Below, in pieces: positions 1 to 12,902 of a stretch of 64,000 nucleotides of DNA. The stretch is from Ursus arctos (Eukaryota > Chordata > Mammalia > Carnivora > Ursidae): the NCBI RefSeq assembly GCF_023065955.2, contig NW_026622841.1:20829501-20893500 (forward strand), given 5' to 3'. The stretch's first letter is position 1. Every line of letters begins with the position of its first letter. The position numbers and the translations under genes were made by a program. Under the pieces are notes generated by a model, which saw only the letters and a list, made by a program, of their open reading frames with translations, made no database searches and was not told the origin of the DNA.

Positions 1-192
1 CTTTATTGTAAGAATACAGTATATAATAAAAAAACATACAAAATATGTGTTCACCATTTATGTTATCGGTAAGCCTTACAGTCAACAGGGGGCTGTTAGT
101 AGTTAAGTTTTGGAGAAACAAAAGTTATATGTGAATTTTCACCTGTGTGGGGAACAGTGTCCCTAACCCTGCCATTGTTCAAGGGTTCACTG
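1..192. mobile_element. Tigger-type DNA transposon end (Tigger1/MER2-like)
   Basis: The sequence matches my memory of the common non-coding end of a Tigger-family (TcMar) transposon: an AT-rich segment, then 'tgttatcggtaag', 'agtagttaagtttt', and the terminal run 'tgttcaagggttcactg', followed by the TA target dinucleotide at 193-194. The element continues off the left edge, so only one terminal inverted repeat is visible. No transposase reading frame is present. The family label is approximate. Confidence 0.7.
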
Positions 193-245
193 TACTTTGT
201 CAATTACTCAAATGACACGAAAATGTTTTTCTCTGGCAACTGTAC

Positions 246-711
246 TAGTTTCCTATTTCTGCTATACTTAGTGGTTTAAATTATCACAAGTTTAGGGACT
301 CACAACAACACAAATTCTTTATGTCACATTTCTGGATGTTAGAACTCCAATATCATTCTTGGGGAGCAAATATACCGATGTCAGCAGGCGCATGTTCCTT
401 CTTGAGGCTCTAGGAATGATGTGGTTTCTTGCCTTCTCCAACTTCTAGAGATTGCCCACCTTCCTTGGCTCCTGGCCTCACAACACCCCAACTTCTGCTT
501 CTGTTGTCACACATAGCTCTGTCACTCTTCCTGCCTCCCTGTTAGAAGAGCCCTTGCGAATACCTTGGGCCCACCTGGATAATCCCCTATCTCACAATCC
601 TTAATTTAATAACATCTGCAAAATCTCCTTTGCCATGTAAAGTAACATAGATTCCAGGGATTAGGATATGGACATTTTGGGGACGGAAGCCATACTTCAG
701 CCTATGGTAAC
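246..711 (-). mobile_element. MLT1-type (ERVL-MaLR) solo LTR
   Basis: On the plus strand this reads as the inverse of an MLT1-like LTR. It starts with 'actagtttcctatttctgct' and passes 'tagtggtttaaa', 'gaggctctagg' and 'ccttgggcccacctggataa'. It ends near 'ggacggaagccatacttcagcctatggtaac'-type sequence around 711. It is strongly diverged, has no internal retroviral sequence and is antisense to plus, so it lies sense to DCC. Confidence 0.65.
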
Positions 712-923
712 TCAGATGTATGTTTCACTGGCCTTCCTTCCATCTTTCCTTCCATCCTCCTCTCCTTCCTTTTTCTATTCTTCAATTTCTTCCAATTAGC
801 CAAAAACTTGTTTTTCTCATTTTTCGTTCTTCTGCCCATTCTTAGATTTTGCACTTTTCATACCCTAGTTTTTGAAGGAGGACAATTTTATAGGTAGTAT
901 TTTTTCGTTCAGGGTGGTCTCAT

Positions 924-1494
924 TGATGTGGGAAACAAAGGCAAAAGAAAAATTAAATTGCCTTACTACTTACAGTCACTGGCAAGTCCTTGAAACAGGC
1001 AGAGTGACCTTCCTCTAGGAACTCAGCTGCCTCAACATTACTATGCTAAGGGCAAAAGGCATCTCAGTCCCACCCCAGGATCCTATAAATCTATGTCAAC
1101 AAATAAAAATTCCTTTGGAAACTTCCTTTATCTTTACTCCCCCCCCCCAAGATATATGTTGGCAATCACCCCCAAGCATATGACCCAGCGATATACATCT
1201 GAAGGGTCTCGTGACTGAGTTTTTACTAAACTGTAATCAATGACCTTTTCCTAACAATAGCTGGCCCCCTCAAGGTCTTGGTAACCTTGTTTCCAAAACA
1301 CCTTGGAGGCTTGCGCTATCCCTGACCCCCTCCCGACTTGAAAGTATATAGTGGGCCACTCCCAGGACCCCAGTGCAGTTCTTTCTGCCCACGGCTCCTG
1401 TCTCCATGCTGTAATAAAACCACCTTTTTGCATGGAAGACGTCTAAAGAATTCTTTCTTGGCTGTGGACTCCGAACCCCAAGATCTTACCTACA
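924..1494 (+). mobile_element. solo LTR, class-I-like carnivore endogenous retrovirus
   Basis: The block begins TGATGTGGGAAAC and ends CTTACCTACA, that is TG...CA termini. It is flanked by the 4-base direct repeat TCAT at 920-923 and 1495-1498, as expected for a class I/gamma-like insertion. Near the 3' end there is a TATA-like 'agtatatag' (about 1342-1350) and an AATAAA polyadenylation signal at about 1412, in the usual U3-R-U5 order. No gag, pol or env sequence lies next to it, so it is a solo LTR left by recombination. It is antisense to DCC, and its promoter, if any activity remains, would fire away from the gene's direction. Confidence 0.7.
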
Positions 1495-2703
1495 TCATCA
1501 TCATTTTAGATTTTATTATTATTCTGAAAGTAAGCTTTCACATATTCCTTCTCAGAGCCATGTTCTTGGCGAATATCAAATATCATGCAGGTTCCAAAAC
1601 ACAGGAATTACTTCGTGGTTGACTTCTCATGTGAAGTGAATTTGCAGTAATCCCATTATACTCTTAATCAGGCTAATAGGACTAATTATCTCTTTCCTGA
1701 GGGCAGGAAATTAGAGTCTCCTCCTAGGGTCACAGTTTTTGCTATATCACCTAGCTGCATTTTCACCAGTCCCTCTGTGTTGCTAATTTTGGCCAAGCTC
1801 CTCCATTTTAGGGTAGAAGTTTCATTTTAAATTACTTCATTATTGATGGCACTTCACAATTTCTACCTGTTCACTTCAATATTAGGGGGAAAAAGGCAGC
1901 ACAAACTGATATCCCCAAGCTCAACTTCCTGGAGGATACCTTGGTGATCTTCATCACAAATTCTCTCATATCCTTATGCAAGAGATTCACATAAGAAACT
2001 TTGGGGAATTCTAATGATCTTGTTTTTTTAAGTTGAAATTCTGAGGCACAAAATAAATATCTTAAAACTTTCCAGCTGTTGGTAACAACAGCAAACATGC
2101 TTTCAGAGAGCCCTGAACAAACAGTGAGGTTTGGGTCTGTAATTATTTTAACAAAACATCCTAATTAAAAGGGCAATCCATAAGGAATTGGAGTATTTCT
2201 CCAAGTTACTGTTGATCTTCACGCCCTTAAGCCAAACAGAGAAGGCAAGAGGAACCACAAAAGTCACAGAAGGAGAGGGGATTGCTTTTAACTATTTGCA
2301 CTTCCCACTGCTTCTCCTTAGTGACTTGCAGGGCTCATTACCAACTAATGAGTAGATCACTCCCTTGGAGTTCAGCAGGAGACTCAAAAGCAAGAGAGAA
2401 AAGTTGTGCAACATAATGCACCTAGGGAGGGCAAACATTGCAGTTCCCTCCCAAGAGAGGTTTCTTCCACTACTGCAAAGAATGCTTCCTATTCCAGTTG
2501 GTTTTCAAAATGGCTGCTTCCCCCTTAGCTATAATTTAAGGCAAATCAGAACAATTCTATACGGAAATTTCTGACTTTAGGACTCAAAACTTAGTACATT
2601 AACTATGAAAGCTTTAGGAGAAGTCACTTATATCTTATGATTTAAACATCTACATGAATAAATTAAATGACATGAATATTCAAAGAAACTCCCCTTAACT
2701 TAA
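1495..2703. other. intronic DNA, nothing identified
   Basis: No exon-like open block bounded by splice sites and no confident repeat was seen on either strand. The short ATG frames here (about 69-75 codons) have no recognisable domain and look fortuitous. Confidence 0.5.
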
Positions 2704-2845
2704 ATATAAATATTTATATTTATTATATATATTATATTATATGTATATATTATATTATATGTATATATAATATATATTACATGTATATATTATATGTATA
2801 TATATTATATGTATATATAATATATATTATATGTATATATATATT
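2704..2845. repeat. AT-rich minisatellite
   Basis: About 140 bases composed nearly only of A and T, built from imperfect copies of a TATATGTATATATTATAT-like unit. It contains many self-complementary stretches able to form cruciforms, and it is likely variable in length between individuals. Confidence 0.9.
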
Positions 2846-2964
2846 CTGATGGAAATAGAACAAGCCATCAGGCTGTGTATTCTTTGGAGCTACTCACAAT
2901 CACTTCGGAGATTGTCCGTTGTCCAAACATTGATTCCTATCAAGGGTGACACTTTTTAATATTT

Positions 2965-3166
2965 GTGTTTTTTTGTTTATTTTCGTTTTTTAAGATTTTA
3001 TTTATTTATCAGAGAGAGAGAGCACAATCAGGGGGAGCGGCAGGCAGAGGGAGAGGCAGGCTCCCTGCTGAGCAAGGAGCCTGATGCTGGGCTCCATCCC
3101 AGGACCTGGGGATCATGACCTGAGCCGAAGTCAGACGCTTAACCGACTGAGCCACCCAGGCATCCC
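2965..3166 (-). mobile_element. SINEC (tRNA-Lys-type carnivore SINE)
   Basis: Inverse orientation: a poly-T/'aagattttatttattt' tail on the left and the tRNA-related head ('gccacccaggcatccc') on the right. A 23-base target duplication flanks it, with copies at 2942-2964 and 3167-3189 differing at only two positions. The internal 'cttaaccgactgagcc' is the inverted tRNA A-box region. Confidence 0.93.
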
Positions 3167-3448
3167 AAGGGTAACGCTTTTTAATATTTCGATGATGCAT
3201 TCAAAGTAAGAGAAATAGGAGGAAGGAAGCGAAATTGAAATAAGTTTAGAGGAGTAACTCAGTGAAAAGAGGTTATGGGTCAATAAATTAAAAAGGCTTA
3301 GGACCAAATATGTATGATCTTATTAATTTCTTACAGCTGATAAAATGCTTTGTTTTACAAAGTTAGTAAAATGTATCTGTCCCACACGCATATACTTATA
3401 TACCCTAAAATGGCTGTTTCCATCATCTTTTAAGAGTGAACAATTTCA

Positions 3449-3656
3449 GGTCGCATGGGTGGTGCAGTCAGTTAAGTATCCAACGCTTGGTTTTGGCTCA
3501 GGTCGTGATCTCAGGCCCCTGAGATCAAGTCCCGGGATGGGCTCTGTGTTCAGTGAAGAGTTTGCTTGAGACTCTCCCTCCCTCTCCTTCTTCCCTTCCC
3601 ATTTGTGCTCTCTCTCACTCTCTTTCTCTCTCGAATAAATTAATCTTAAAAAAAAA
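3449..3656 (+). mobile_element. SINEC, diverged copy
   Basis: Forward SINE starting 'ggtcgcatgggtggtgcagt', with the CT-rich body and an 'aaattaatcttaaaaaaaa' tail. The target duplication AGAGTGAACAATTTCA occurs exactly at 3433-3448 and 3657-3672. The head is altered from the usual GGCGCCTGGGTGGCTC. It lies 283 bases from the inverse copy at 2965-3166. Confidence 0.92.
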
Positions 3657-3672
3657 AGAGTGAACAATTTCA

Positions 3673-4719
3673 AGTCATAATCCATAACAGTATTATGTAC
3701 AAGAAGCATCAACTCCACTAGTTTTTGTCTATTAATTTTTTATCTTTTTAGATTGCTAATGTGTACATTATGAACAAGGACAAGAGCTGCCTCAACAATT
3801 ACAATCCAAATAAGGAACTGAAAGAAAGAGAAAAGAGGCATTATTTGAAATGTGTTGAAATGTGTTAAGATAATCGACTGGCAAATGAGGAACACTTGGA
3901 TGAGTGAGGACACATTTTAAACTAACCGTGGCAGAAATAATTTTCCTAAAGGCATTCTTTTTGAAGAATATCTACTATGCTGTGCCATGCACACTTCCTT
4001 GTAACCTCAGTCAACCTCCTTTTCCTGAAGTTTTTCATTGAAGTACTATTCGTTTTCATGAAGTCTTTTCAATCAGTGCAGCCATTATCTATCTCTCAAG
4101 AGAACTGTTCCTATCTCATGTTTGTACTCCCCATGACTGGGCACACGATGGGTTCTTAATTATATTTCATAGTAACTACGTCAATACTCAAGAAAGGAAA
4201 AAGTAAACAAGAATGGTGCACGTAGAAGAGGGACATTGTAAAGCCAAGAGTACAGAAGCCTTCGAACAAATCCAATTAAGCGGCATTTATTAAGACTTTG
4301 TTTATGAACACAGCATAGAGATTCTTGATTAAAATAGATGTATGGATGGGATTATATTAAGATTGCATGGATATGAAAAGCATACAGTTAAATAGAAAGT
4401 TTGTGCCGTCCCAGGGGCTGTGATTTTACATTTTGGTTTCACTAGACTGTGAGTCATTTGGAGTGAGGAGAAAGAGCTCATAAGTCAAGTGGAGAGCCCC
4501 ATTCATCCTGGATATTTTATAGGACCTTCGGCACCTCTGCTCCATTTATTTTCACTCCTTCCAGTAAGAGATATAGTCCCTTAGGTTTGGGTAAATGATA
4601 TGACCTCATTTCTTAGAATCTTCTGCCTTGAATCACTGTCTTTTATTGTCACTGGGTCAGTTCTAGAGGATTCGAGGAGGTCTTCCTCCAATATTCTGTA
4701 TTAGCCAGTGGACTGACAA
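3673..4719. other. intronic DNA, nothing identified
   Basis: Read on both strands without finding an exon, RNA gene or confident repeat. The sequence is ordinary AT-rich intron. Confidence 0.5.
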
Positions 4720-4872
4720 AACCTGGTCCTGAGTTTCAGATCTGCGATTACCAGCTTAGTGACTTGATTAAGTTAGTTAAATTTTCTTAGCTTAACTTAC
4801 TTTCCTTTAAAAGTAAGTCTAATAATATATACCTCATAAAGGTAAGTGAAAGGATAAAGGACAAGTATATAA
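4720..4872 (+). repeat. MIR SINE fragment
   Basis: Shows the decayed MIR order: 'gtgacttgattaagttagttaa', then 'cttactttcctttaaaa' and 'aataatatatacctcataaagg', matching the MIR path 'tgacct-tgggcaag..cctcagtttcc..aataatagtacctacctca'. It is heavily diverged and its ends are approximate. Confidence 0.55.
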
Positions 4873-5049
4873 ACTTTAAAAGTTATTTCTTAAATATATA
4901 GAAAAATAAGGTATTTGTGTAGCTTATCCTAACTGTCTTTATTCTTTAAATAAGACAGAGCACATCCTCGTGACTTTAGACCCTGGCCACCCTGACCCCG
5001 CTGGTACTTCCACCACCAATTGGGCTACAGCTTCAGGACGTCTGTTCTT

Positions 5050-5380
5050 GTTATTCTTCCTGGAGGGCTCTTGCCGGACCTATTCATGTGGCTGTCTTCC
5101 TCAATGTGTTAAGGTCTGTGTTGATATTTTACCTAATCAGAGAGATCTTCTCAACACCCTACATTAAACAGAACACCCTAATCTTTCTATTCCATGATGC
5201 TTTATTTTTCTTCACAGCATTTATCACTATCCATCTCTATCTCAATAAAATTTATATCCCTAGAGTAGGAACCTTATTTATTGCTTTACCCCTGGTACCT
5301 AAAATAATGCCTGATATATGTAGTATATGGATCTTCATAAAAGAAATATATGTTGAGTAAATAAATACATGAATGTTTCC
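5050..5380 (+). repeat. L2 LINE 3' fragment
   Basis: The right part follows the L2 3' end pattern: 'agagtaggaaccttattta', 'cccctggtacctaaaataatgcctgatata', then a trailing 'gttgagtaaataaa'. The left part, with its CT-rich text and short frames, fits L2 but is less certain. Confidence 0.55.
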
Positions 5381-5539
5381 TAATGTATTAGTGAAGGATA
5401 TAAGCTTTATGAAGTGTGACTTTGTGTAGCTCTATCTACAACTTTTCGATTTATAATGCCTAAGACAAGTCAAACAACATCTTCTAAGCCCCCAGTTACT
5501 TTTCCATAAAATCTGACATTATTTCTACAGTTGTCCTGA

Positions 5540-6190
5540 GATGGCCCATGGTTGTCTAATCTGAGACAATTGTTTATGCTTCAACCAGGGTAATCTCTAC
5601 AAAATGCAAATATAATTAAGTCACTATTTTAAAACAATCCTTTAATGACTTGCTTAGTATAAAGCACATTATTGCTTTAATGACATTCTTAGGACAAAGT
5701 TCAAAACCCTTAATTTGGTCTTGCCAGATTTAGAACCCACTATCTCTCAAACCTCAACACACTTCATCTTTGTGCTTCAGTCCTGATGGTCTTTTTTTTT
5801 TCTTCAGGTCTTGAATAATGTCATGGTCTGTCTTGACTGCAGACCTGCATTCACCTTGCCCTCCACATTTCCTTCCTCAGTCTGGAATTTATGCTTTTCC
5901 ACAGCAAACTCCTGTTCATCCTTCCAGTCTCGATTTAAAGGTAAACCTTCTATATGTCTGTTTGCCTATCAATCTATCTATTCATTCTATGTTGATAGAT
6001 TGGATACTACCAATATTCAACCAGTTTTGACCTAGGAAATGGCAATTTCCTATGACTTCACCTGGAATGTCTGTTTTTCTTTGCATGTTCTAAGCTCCAC
6101 AAGGAGAGGAACATGTCTTTTATCTACTATTATACTCTCAGAGCTAAGCACAGTGCCCAAGACTTAGTAAGTTTCCTATGAATATTCTTT
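5540..6190 (+). repeat. L2 LINE 3' fragment, longer copy
   Basis: Recognisable landmarks in order: 'caaagttcaaaacccttaattt', 'catccttccagtctcgattt', 'cctggaatgtctg', 'taagctccacaaggagagga', and the end 'gagctaagcacagtgcccaagacttagtaag'. This is the usual L2 3' untranslated order. The copy is old and without coding capacity; the two overlapping short ATG frames near 5811-6035 are shadows of it. Confidence 0.7.
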
Positions 6191-6552
6191 AATGTGCCGG
6201 TAGGAATTACCATTATTGTGGAAATGGCATTTGTTGCTTGTTTCCCTGCCACATTATTTTGTGAAACAGAATCTATGACTATATGAAAATCACAAGTGAT
6301 GGTGAATTACTTAGAGAAGGGAAAGATCAAGAAGGAGAAAAATGAGAAGGAAGAGTTCAAAGAAGAAGGGAGGACAAACCAGAGAAGGGACACTGCAAGA
6401 ACTGAGACAAGAATAAAAATGAGGGAAGGAGGACACCTGGGTGGCTCAGTTGGTTAAGTGTCTGCCTTCAGCTCGGGTCATGATCCCAGAGTCTCAGGTT
6501 CGAGTCCCACATCAGGCTCCCCGCTCAGCAGGGAGTCTGCTTCTCCCTCTGC

Positions 6553-6556
<4 letters not shown>

Positions 6557-6599
<43 letters not shown>

Positions 6600-6669
6600 T
6601 TTCTTTCTTTTCTTTTCTTTTCTTTTCTTTTCTTTTCTTTTCTTTTCTTTTCTTTTCTTTTCTTTCTTT
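6557..6669. repeat. TTTC then TTTTC microsatellite
   Basis: About 11 TTTC units followed by about 12 TTTTC units form one uninterrupted polypyrimidine strand. It is the expanded tail of the inner SINE and should be length-variable. Confidence 0.95.
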
Positions 6670-6837
6670 GACAGAGATAGAGATAGCCAGCGAGAGAGGG
6701 AACACAAGCAGGAGGAGTGGGAGAGGAAGAAGTAGGCTCATAGTGGAGGAGCCTGATGTGGGGCTCGATCCCACAACGCCGGGATCACGCCCTGAGCCGA
6801 AGGCAGACGCTTAACCGCTGTGCCACCCAGGCGCCCC
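6561..6837 (-). mobile_element. SINEC inserted inside the SINE at 6432-6913
   Basis: Inverse orientation copy of the longer ursid/pinniped-type SINE. 'gacagagatagagatagccagcgag' lies at its inner side and the head 'ccacccaggcgcccc' ends at 6837. Its tail has expanded into a long TTTC/TTTTC microsatellite. The host's 'cccctctgcc' motif recurs on both sides and is the probable target duplication. Reading frames across it (for example 118 codons at 6458-6814) are translated repeat, not genes. Confidence 0.9.
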
Positions 6838-6932
6838 AGTGACCCCCTCTGCCCTTCTTGTACTCTCTCTCATTCTCTCTCTCAAATAAATGGATAAAAT
6901 CTTTAAAAAAATAAATAAAAATGAGGGAAGGG

Positions 6933-8945
<2,013 letters not shown>

Positions 8946-8966
8946 AAAGAAAATGAAGTATTGGAG

Positions 8967-9155
8967 GGGCGCCTGGGTGGCTCAGTCGGTAAGGGTCTGC
9001 CTACGGCTCAGGGCGTGATCCTGGCGTTCTGGGATCAAGCCCCACATCAGGCTCCTCCTCTGGGAGCCTGCTTCTTCCTCTCCCACTCCCCCTGCTTGTG
9101 TTCCCTCTCTCGCTGGCTATTTCTGTCAAATAAATAAATAAAATCTTAAAAAAAA
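8967..9155 (+). mobile_element. SINEC, well preserved
   Basis: Starts GGGGCGCCTGGGTGGCTCAG, has the 'cctcccactccccctgcttgtg'-type body and ends 'aaataaataaaatctt' plus an A tail. The 21-base target duplication (AAAGAAAATGAAGTATTGGAG region) is identical at 8946-8966 and 9156-9176, so the copy is fairly young. Confidence 0.95.
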
Positions 9156-9176
9156 AAAGAAAATGAAGTATTGGAG

Positions 9177-9987
9177 AAATGATGCTTATCATGTACAAAG
9201 TTACATATTTATAGATTTTTTTTGCAGAGGGAGAGGAGTAAATCTTGGTTCTAAGGGGAATTTTAACTTACTATTACTTGGAGATGTTAAGTAATGGTTA
9301 GAATGGACTTGTTAATGTCCAGGGCAGTTACTGTTAATAAATTATATTATTAGAGAAGAAAATTTGATAAACTCACCCACACAAAAGTATCTATGACATA
9401 AAATGCTATCTTCTCAAGAGGCTTCTAATTTTTTAAGATTGCCTCGAAGCTCCATGAAGAAATGGACTGAGAAAGGTTAGTACTGGTATTGTTTTTGTTA
9501 TTGCTGGTGTTTAATTTGTATAACCACAGATCCTACTACACTGCCTGACACATGGAAGGCACACACAAAGCAGCTGTTGAAAGATCCACTACGGTGTTGC
9601 TTAACACGCATGAAAACATGAGGTTAAAATACAATAGCCAACGTTATCAGGTAGGCTGGTGCTCACTTTGGTTTGTCTCTGAGTTCACATGACACTGATC
9701 TGAATTTGCTAACATTCTGCACCCTTTCATAGGCACCATGGTTGATGACTGAGGCAGAGAGATTAAAGAGCTCTTCCAGAAAATTAAAAATAGTAGGGAG
9801 AGAATTCTGGGAAGAAATGCTTACCTAATCATTATAACTCATGACTTTCATAGTGGTCTTATCTGACATGGTTTAGACCATCAAGAATATTCTTTTGTAT
9901 TAATTAGAAATTTAACTTTATTTTTCTTTGAAATGGATTGACAGTTGTGTTAATACCATCTCCAACAATGATTAGGAATATCATCTG
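9177..9987. other. intronic DNA, only a possible L2 trace
   Basis: Around 9530-9575, 'ctactacactgcctgacacatgg' resembles the L2/MIR 3' consensus, but it is too short to call. The rest shows nothing recognisable. Confidence 0.45.
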
Positions 9988-10392
9988 TGTTGGTCAGTTT
10001 TATGTGTCAACTTGGCCAGACTAAAGTCCCCACTTTTCCATCAAATACTAATCTAGGTGTTGCTGTGAAGGTTATTTTATAGATGTGTCTGAAGTCCATA
10101 TTCAGTTGACTCTAAGTAAGGGATATGATCCTAGATTATATGGAGGGGGGCAGATTCAACCTGGTGAAAGGTCTTAAGAGCAGAAGTAAGGCTTCTCTGA
10201 AGAAGAAATTTCACATGTAGACAGCAACTTCAGCTCCAGAGTTTCCACCTACCTTTCCTAATGGCCTGCCCTATAGATTTGGAATCACCTAGCCAGCCAT
10301 CACAATTAATTAAGCCAATTTCTTGTAATAAATGTCTTAGTACACATCACCACAGGTTCTGTTTATCTTGTTGAACCCTGACTGACATATCA
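9988..10392 (+). mobile_element. LTR-like mammalian repeat
   Basis: Begins 'tgttggtcagttttatgtgt' and ends 'aaccctgactgacatatca', giving TG...CA-like ends. A polyadenylation-like AATAAA lies at 10327-10333. The order 'gtcaacttggcc', 'ggtgttgctgtgaagg', 'gccagccatcacaatta' follows a common mammalian LTR-type consensus whose family name I do not assign. It is decayed and has no internal sequence. Confidence 0.6.
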
Positions 10393-11660
10393 ACTTATCA
10401 CATGCAATATTTGACATATAAATGGAAATCTTTTTGAATGCCCAATATTCTGTTCCATTCATTTGACTTTAAGTCAAGTAACTTTTTGTGTGCAGAATCT
10501 ATTAATTTTTAGTAGGAATGTATTAAAACATCCCACTAGAAAGCAGAAATGAGTACTAAAAATATCTCACTGGAAAGGAGAAAGATTTCTCCTAATTTTG
10601 CCAAATTTTTATTTGTATATATTGTGTTGAGTATTTGCCAGTATCACTAATTCGGTTTTGAATAAAACAAAACCTACTAACAGTTTGGAGTGAAATTATG
10701 AGGCCATTTAGAGACCACCCATCAAGTATTTCTCCAATGGAGTCTTGCCTGACCAGCCTAACCTACTGATCAGAGTATCCCTTCCAACCAGGAAAGAGAA
10801 GCTATTGATACCATCCTCTCTGACATCTATAATGAAGGTTTAACATTCTGTATACAATAGTGCTTAGGTCACTCTGAAAATCCTGACAAATTTCCTTGAA
10901 CTATTATGTTTTAGCTTAAAATTTTTTATTTGCATTTTATTCTAGAATATACCTGTGTAATCTCTCTCACAAGAAACACCTAGGAATTCTAGATTAAGAA
11001 TTTAAAAAAATTAAATATATACATATAATCCCAATATCAAAAGAGATCTTAGTCAATGTTTATTCAGATGACCTATCTAGTGTTATTTAGATGTATATCT
11101 AACAAAGTGATCTTGTAAATAAAGCATGAATACCTTTGGAAAGAGAAATTCACCAAGGGAGGGCACTTCCTCAACGGTTTTCCTTGTTAGAGAAGTTCTT
11201 CCTTAGATTGCACTGAATCTGCTTTACTATAGTATTGTCTACAGATAAACCCTAGTTTTATATAGTAGGGATAAAAGAAAACTAAATTCCTCTCTTAAAA
11301 TACCTTTACCCAAGTCTTCTGAATCTACATTCTGTCTTCTGAAACCTGTACCAACAGAGTGAAACCTATGACACCCTTCTATGCTTAGAGAAGTGTGCAG
11401 TGGTAAGTAGAACCAGACATTTTGGCTTTTCGGAGAGGCATTCCAGATATTACCTCCAGAATTCTAGACCACAATGTTCCTGCTTTTTTGTTGTGAGGGG
11501 TGCTTGCCTGGGCAAGTTTTAGATGTACTGAAAGCTCTTTTAATCTCAACTTCCCATATAAAGTAATTAAGTAATAATTGTTTTTCCATCTTATAATGTT
11601 CTTTTGAGAATCAAATGACAAATTGCTTTTAAAATAGTTTATATAATTAAACATTTAATA
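10393..11660. other. intronic DNA, nothing identified
   Basis: No exon signature, RNA gene or confident repeat was found on either strand. The 89-codon minus-strand frame at 11385-11654 has no recognisable domain. Confidence 0.45.
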
Positions 11661-11840
11661 GATATAAAGATAACATATGCAAATTATTTTCTGACTTAAT
11701 TTTCACATACTCTATGATTCTGCCACAGAATACATTATTACTCCCAGTCTAGAGACAAGGATAATAAGGTTCAGAGATATTAAGCAAGGTTACTATGTGG
11801 AGCTTTAATCACAACCTGGACTGCTCTTGGGTGAAGACTC
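11661..11840 (-). repeat. MIR SINE fragment
   Basis: Reads as inverse MIR: 'tctagagacaaggataataaggttcagagatattaagcaaggtta' corresponds to the MIR segment around 'gaaactgaggctcagagaggttaagtaa'. Ends are approximate. Confidence 0.6.
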
Positions 11841-12232
11841 TTGGTTCTGTCCTATCTCCTGTTGGGACCCCAGAAACATTGTCTTCACAGACCTACCTGG
11901 CCAAGCCTGGGACCTTAGAGGGACATCAGTAGCAAACATAAAGCCCTGTGCAAATATGCAAGGAACTGTTGTCTAAAATACTACATCCGGAACTGAAAAA
12001 TGAACAGGGAGGCAGGAAAGAATCCATGATTCTGTAATTTTGGCAATGGATCAACCTAAGAGTTCAATAAAACTTCAAATTCAGTGTAGAATTAAGTTTT
12101 TTTCTCACTTAGAAAAAATGTTGCCATTCGAAAGAGGGGGTATCTTCAAAAGTTATAGCAACAATCACCATGAACAAGCAATTTTTTGAGCCCCAAACCT
12201 TATAGCTGATATCTAAAGATCTTTCAAAACAG

Positions 12233-12244
12233 TATCTATCTATC

Positions 12245-12289
<45 letters not shown>

Positions 12290-12366
12290 CCTATCATCTA
12301 TCTATCTATCTATCTATCTATCATCATTTATCTATCTATCTATCTATCCATCCATCCATCCACCCA
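12233..12366. repeat. TCTA tetranucleotide microsatellite
   Basis: Roughly 30 TCTA/ATCT units broken by ATCATC interruptions, grading into TCCA units at the right end. It probably varies in length. Confidence 0.95.
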
Positions 12367-12689
12367 TTCACTGAAGGTGGGGTAAAGGGAAGCCTGTTTG
12401 GAATCAAACTCTTTTTTGTGCATGTATTTCTAAAAGTTGTTTTCTGGGATGTGTTCCCTGTGTTGGGTCAGTAGAAAATTTAAATAGCATTTTTTAAAGA
12501 AATAGGAAAGCTTTGATTTAATTTCTTCTAGAGTTATGCAGCTCCTTCATCTGCAAAACTAATATTCAATTTTTATTATCCAACAGATACCTTTTTCAAT
12601 TGCGCATTTTCCCACTTTATTTATTCCACTTCGTGTATCCCTTTATACACAGAAAATCACACATTCATTGTCTGTGGTCAGAAACACAT

Positions 12690-12870
12690 TACCTACAGTT
12701 TAAGAGCTAGGAGTATAGGTTTTTCAATTCAGGCAAAATTAGTTTTACTCCACTGCTCATGAGATATATGACCTTGAAAAGCTTGCTTACCCTCCTTCTT
12801 TGCCTAAGTTTTCTCATTAATAAAATGGGAATATATACATAAAAAATTGTTACGAAGACTAAATTTGAAA
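12690..12870 (+). repeat. MIR SINE fragment
   Basis: 'gagatatatgaccttgaaaagcttgctta', 'cctaagttttctcatta' and 'aaaatgggaatatata' follow the MIR forward consensus through the 'tgacctt..cctcagtttcctcat..aaaatgggg' region. The 94-codon minus frame overlapping it is not a gene. Confidence 0.65.
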
Positions 12871-12902
12871 AAAAAACATAAAGTGCTTTTTTCCTATAGA
12901 GG

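Larger units (their letters stand above)
6432..6913 (+). mobile_element. SINEC, interrupted by a second SINE
   Basis: The outer SINE begins 'acacctgggtggctcagttgg' and carries an intact tRNA-type B box, GGTTCGAGTCC, at about 6498-6508. It breaks at about 6560 and resumes at about 6838 with its CT-rich body and 'aaataaatggataaaatctt' tail. The flanking target duplication is about 20 bases (AATAAAAATGAGGGAAGG core) at 6412-6431 and 6914-6932. Confidence 0.9.

Noticed and set aside
1338..1622. 94-codon plus frame
   Set aside because: It spans the end of the solo LTR and flanking intron; no domain.
6432..6560. tRNA gene suggested by the A and B boxes of the SINE
   Set aside because: The tRNA-like head is part of a SINE with body, tail and target duplications; it lacks a foldable acceptor stem and is present in many copies.
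6458..6814. 118-codon frame rich in Phe, Leu and Ser
   Set aside because: It is the translation of the TTTC/TTTTC microsatellite and a SINE.
12233..12366. CRISPR-like regular repeat
   Set aside because: Four-base units with no unique spacers; a plain TCTA microsatellite in a mammalian genome.
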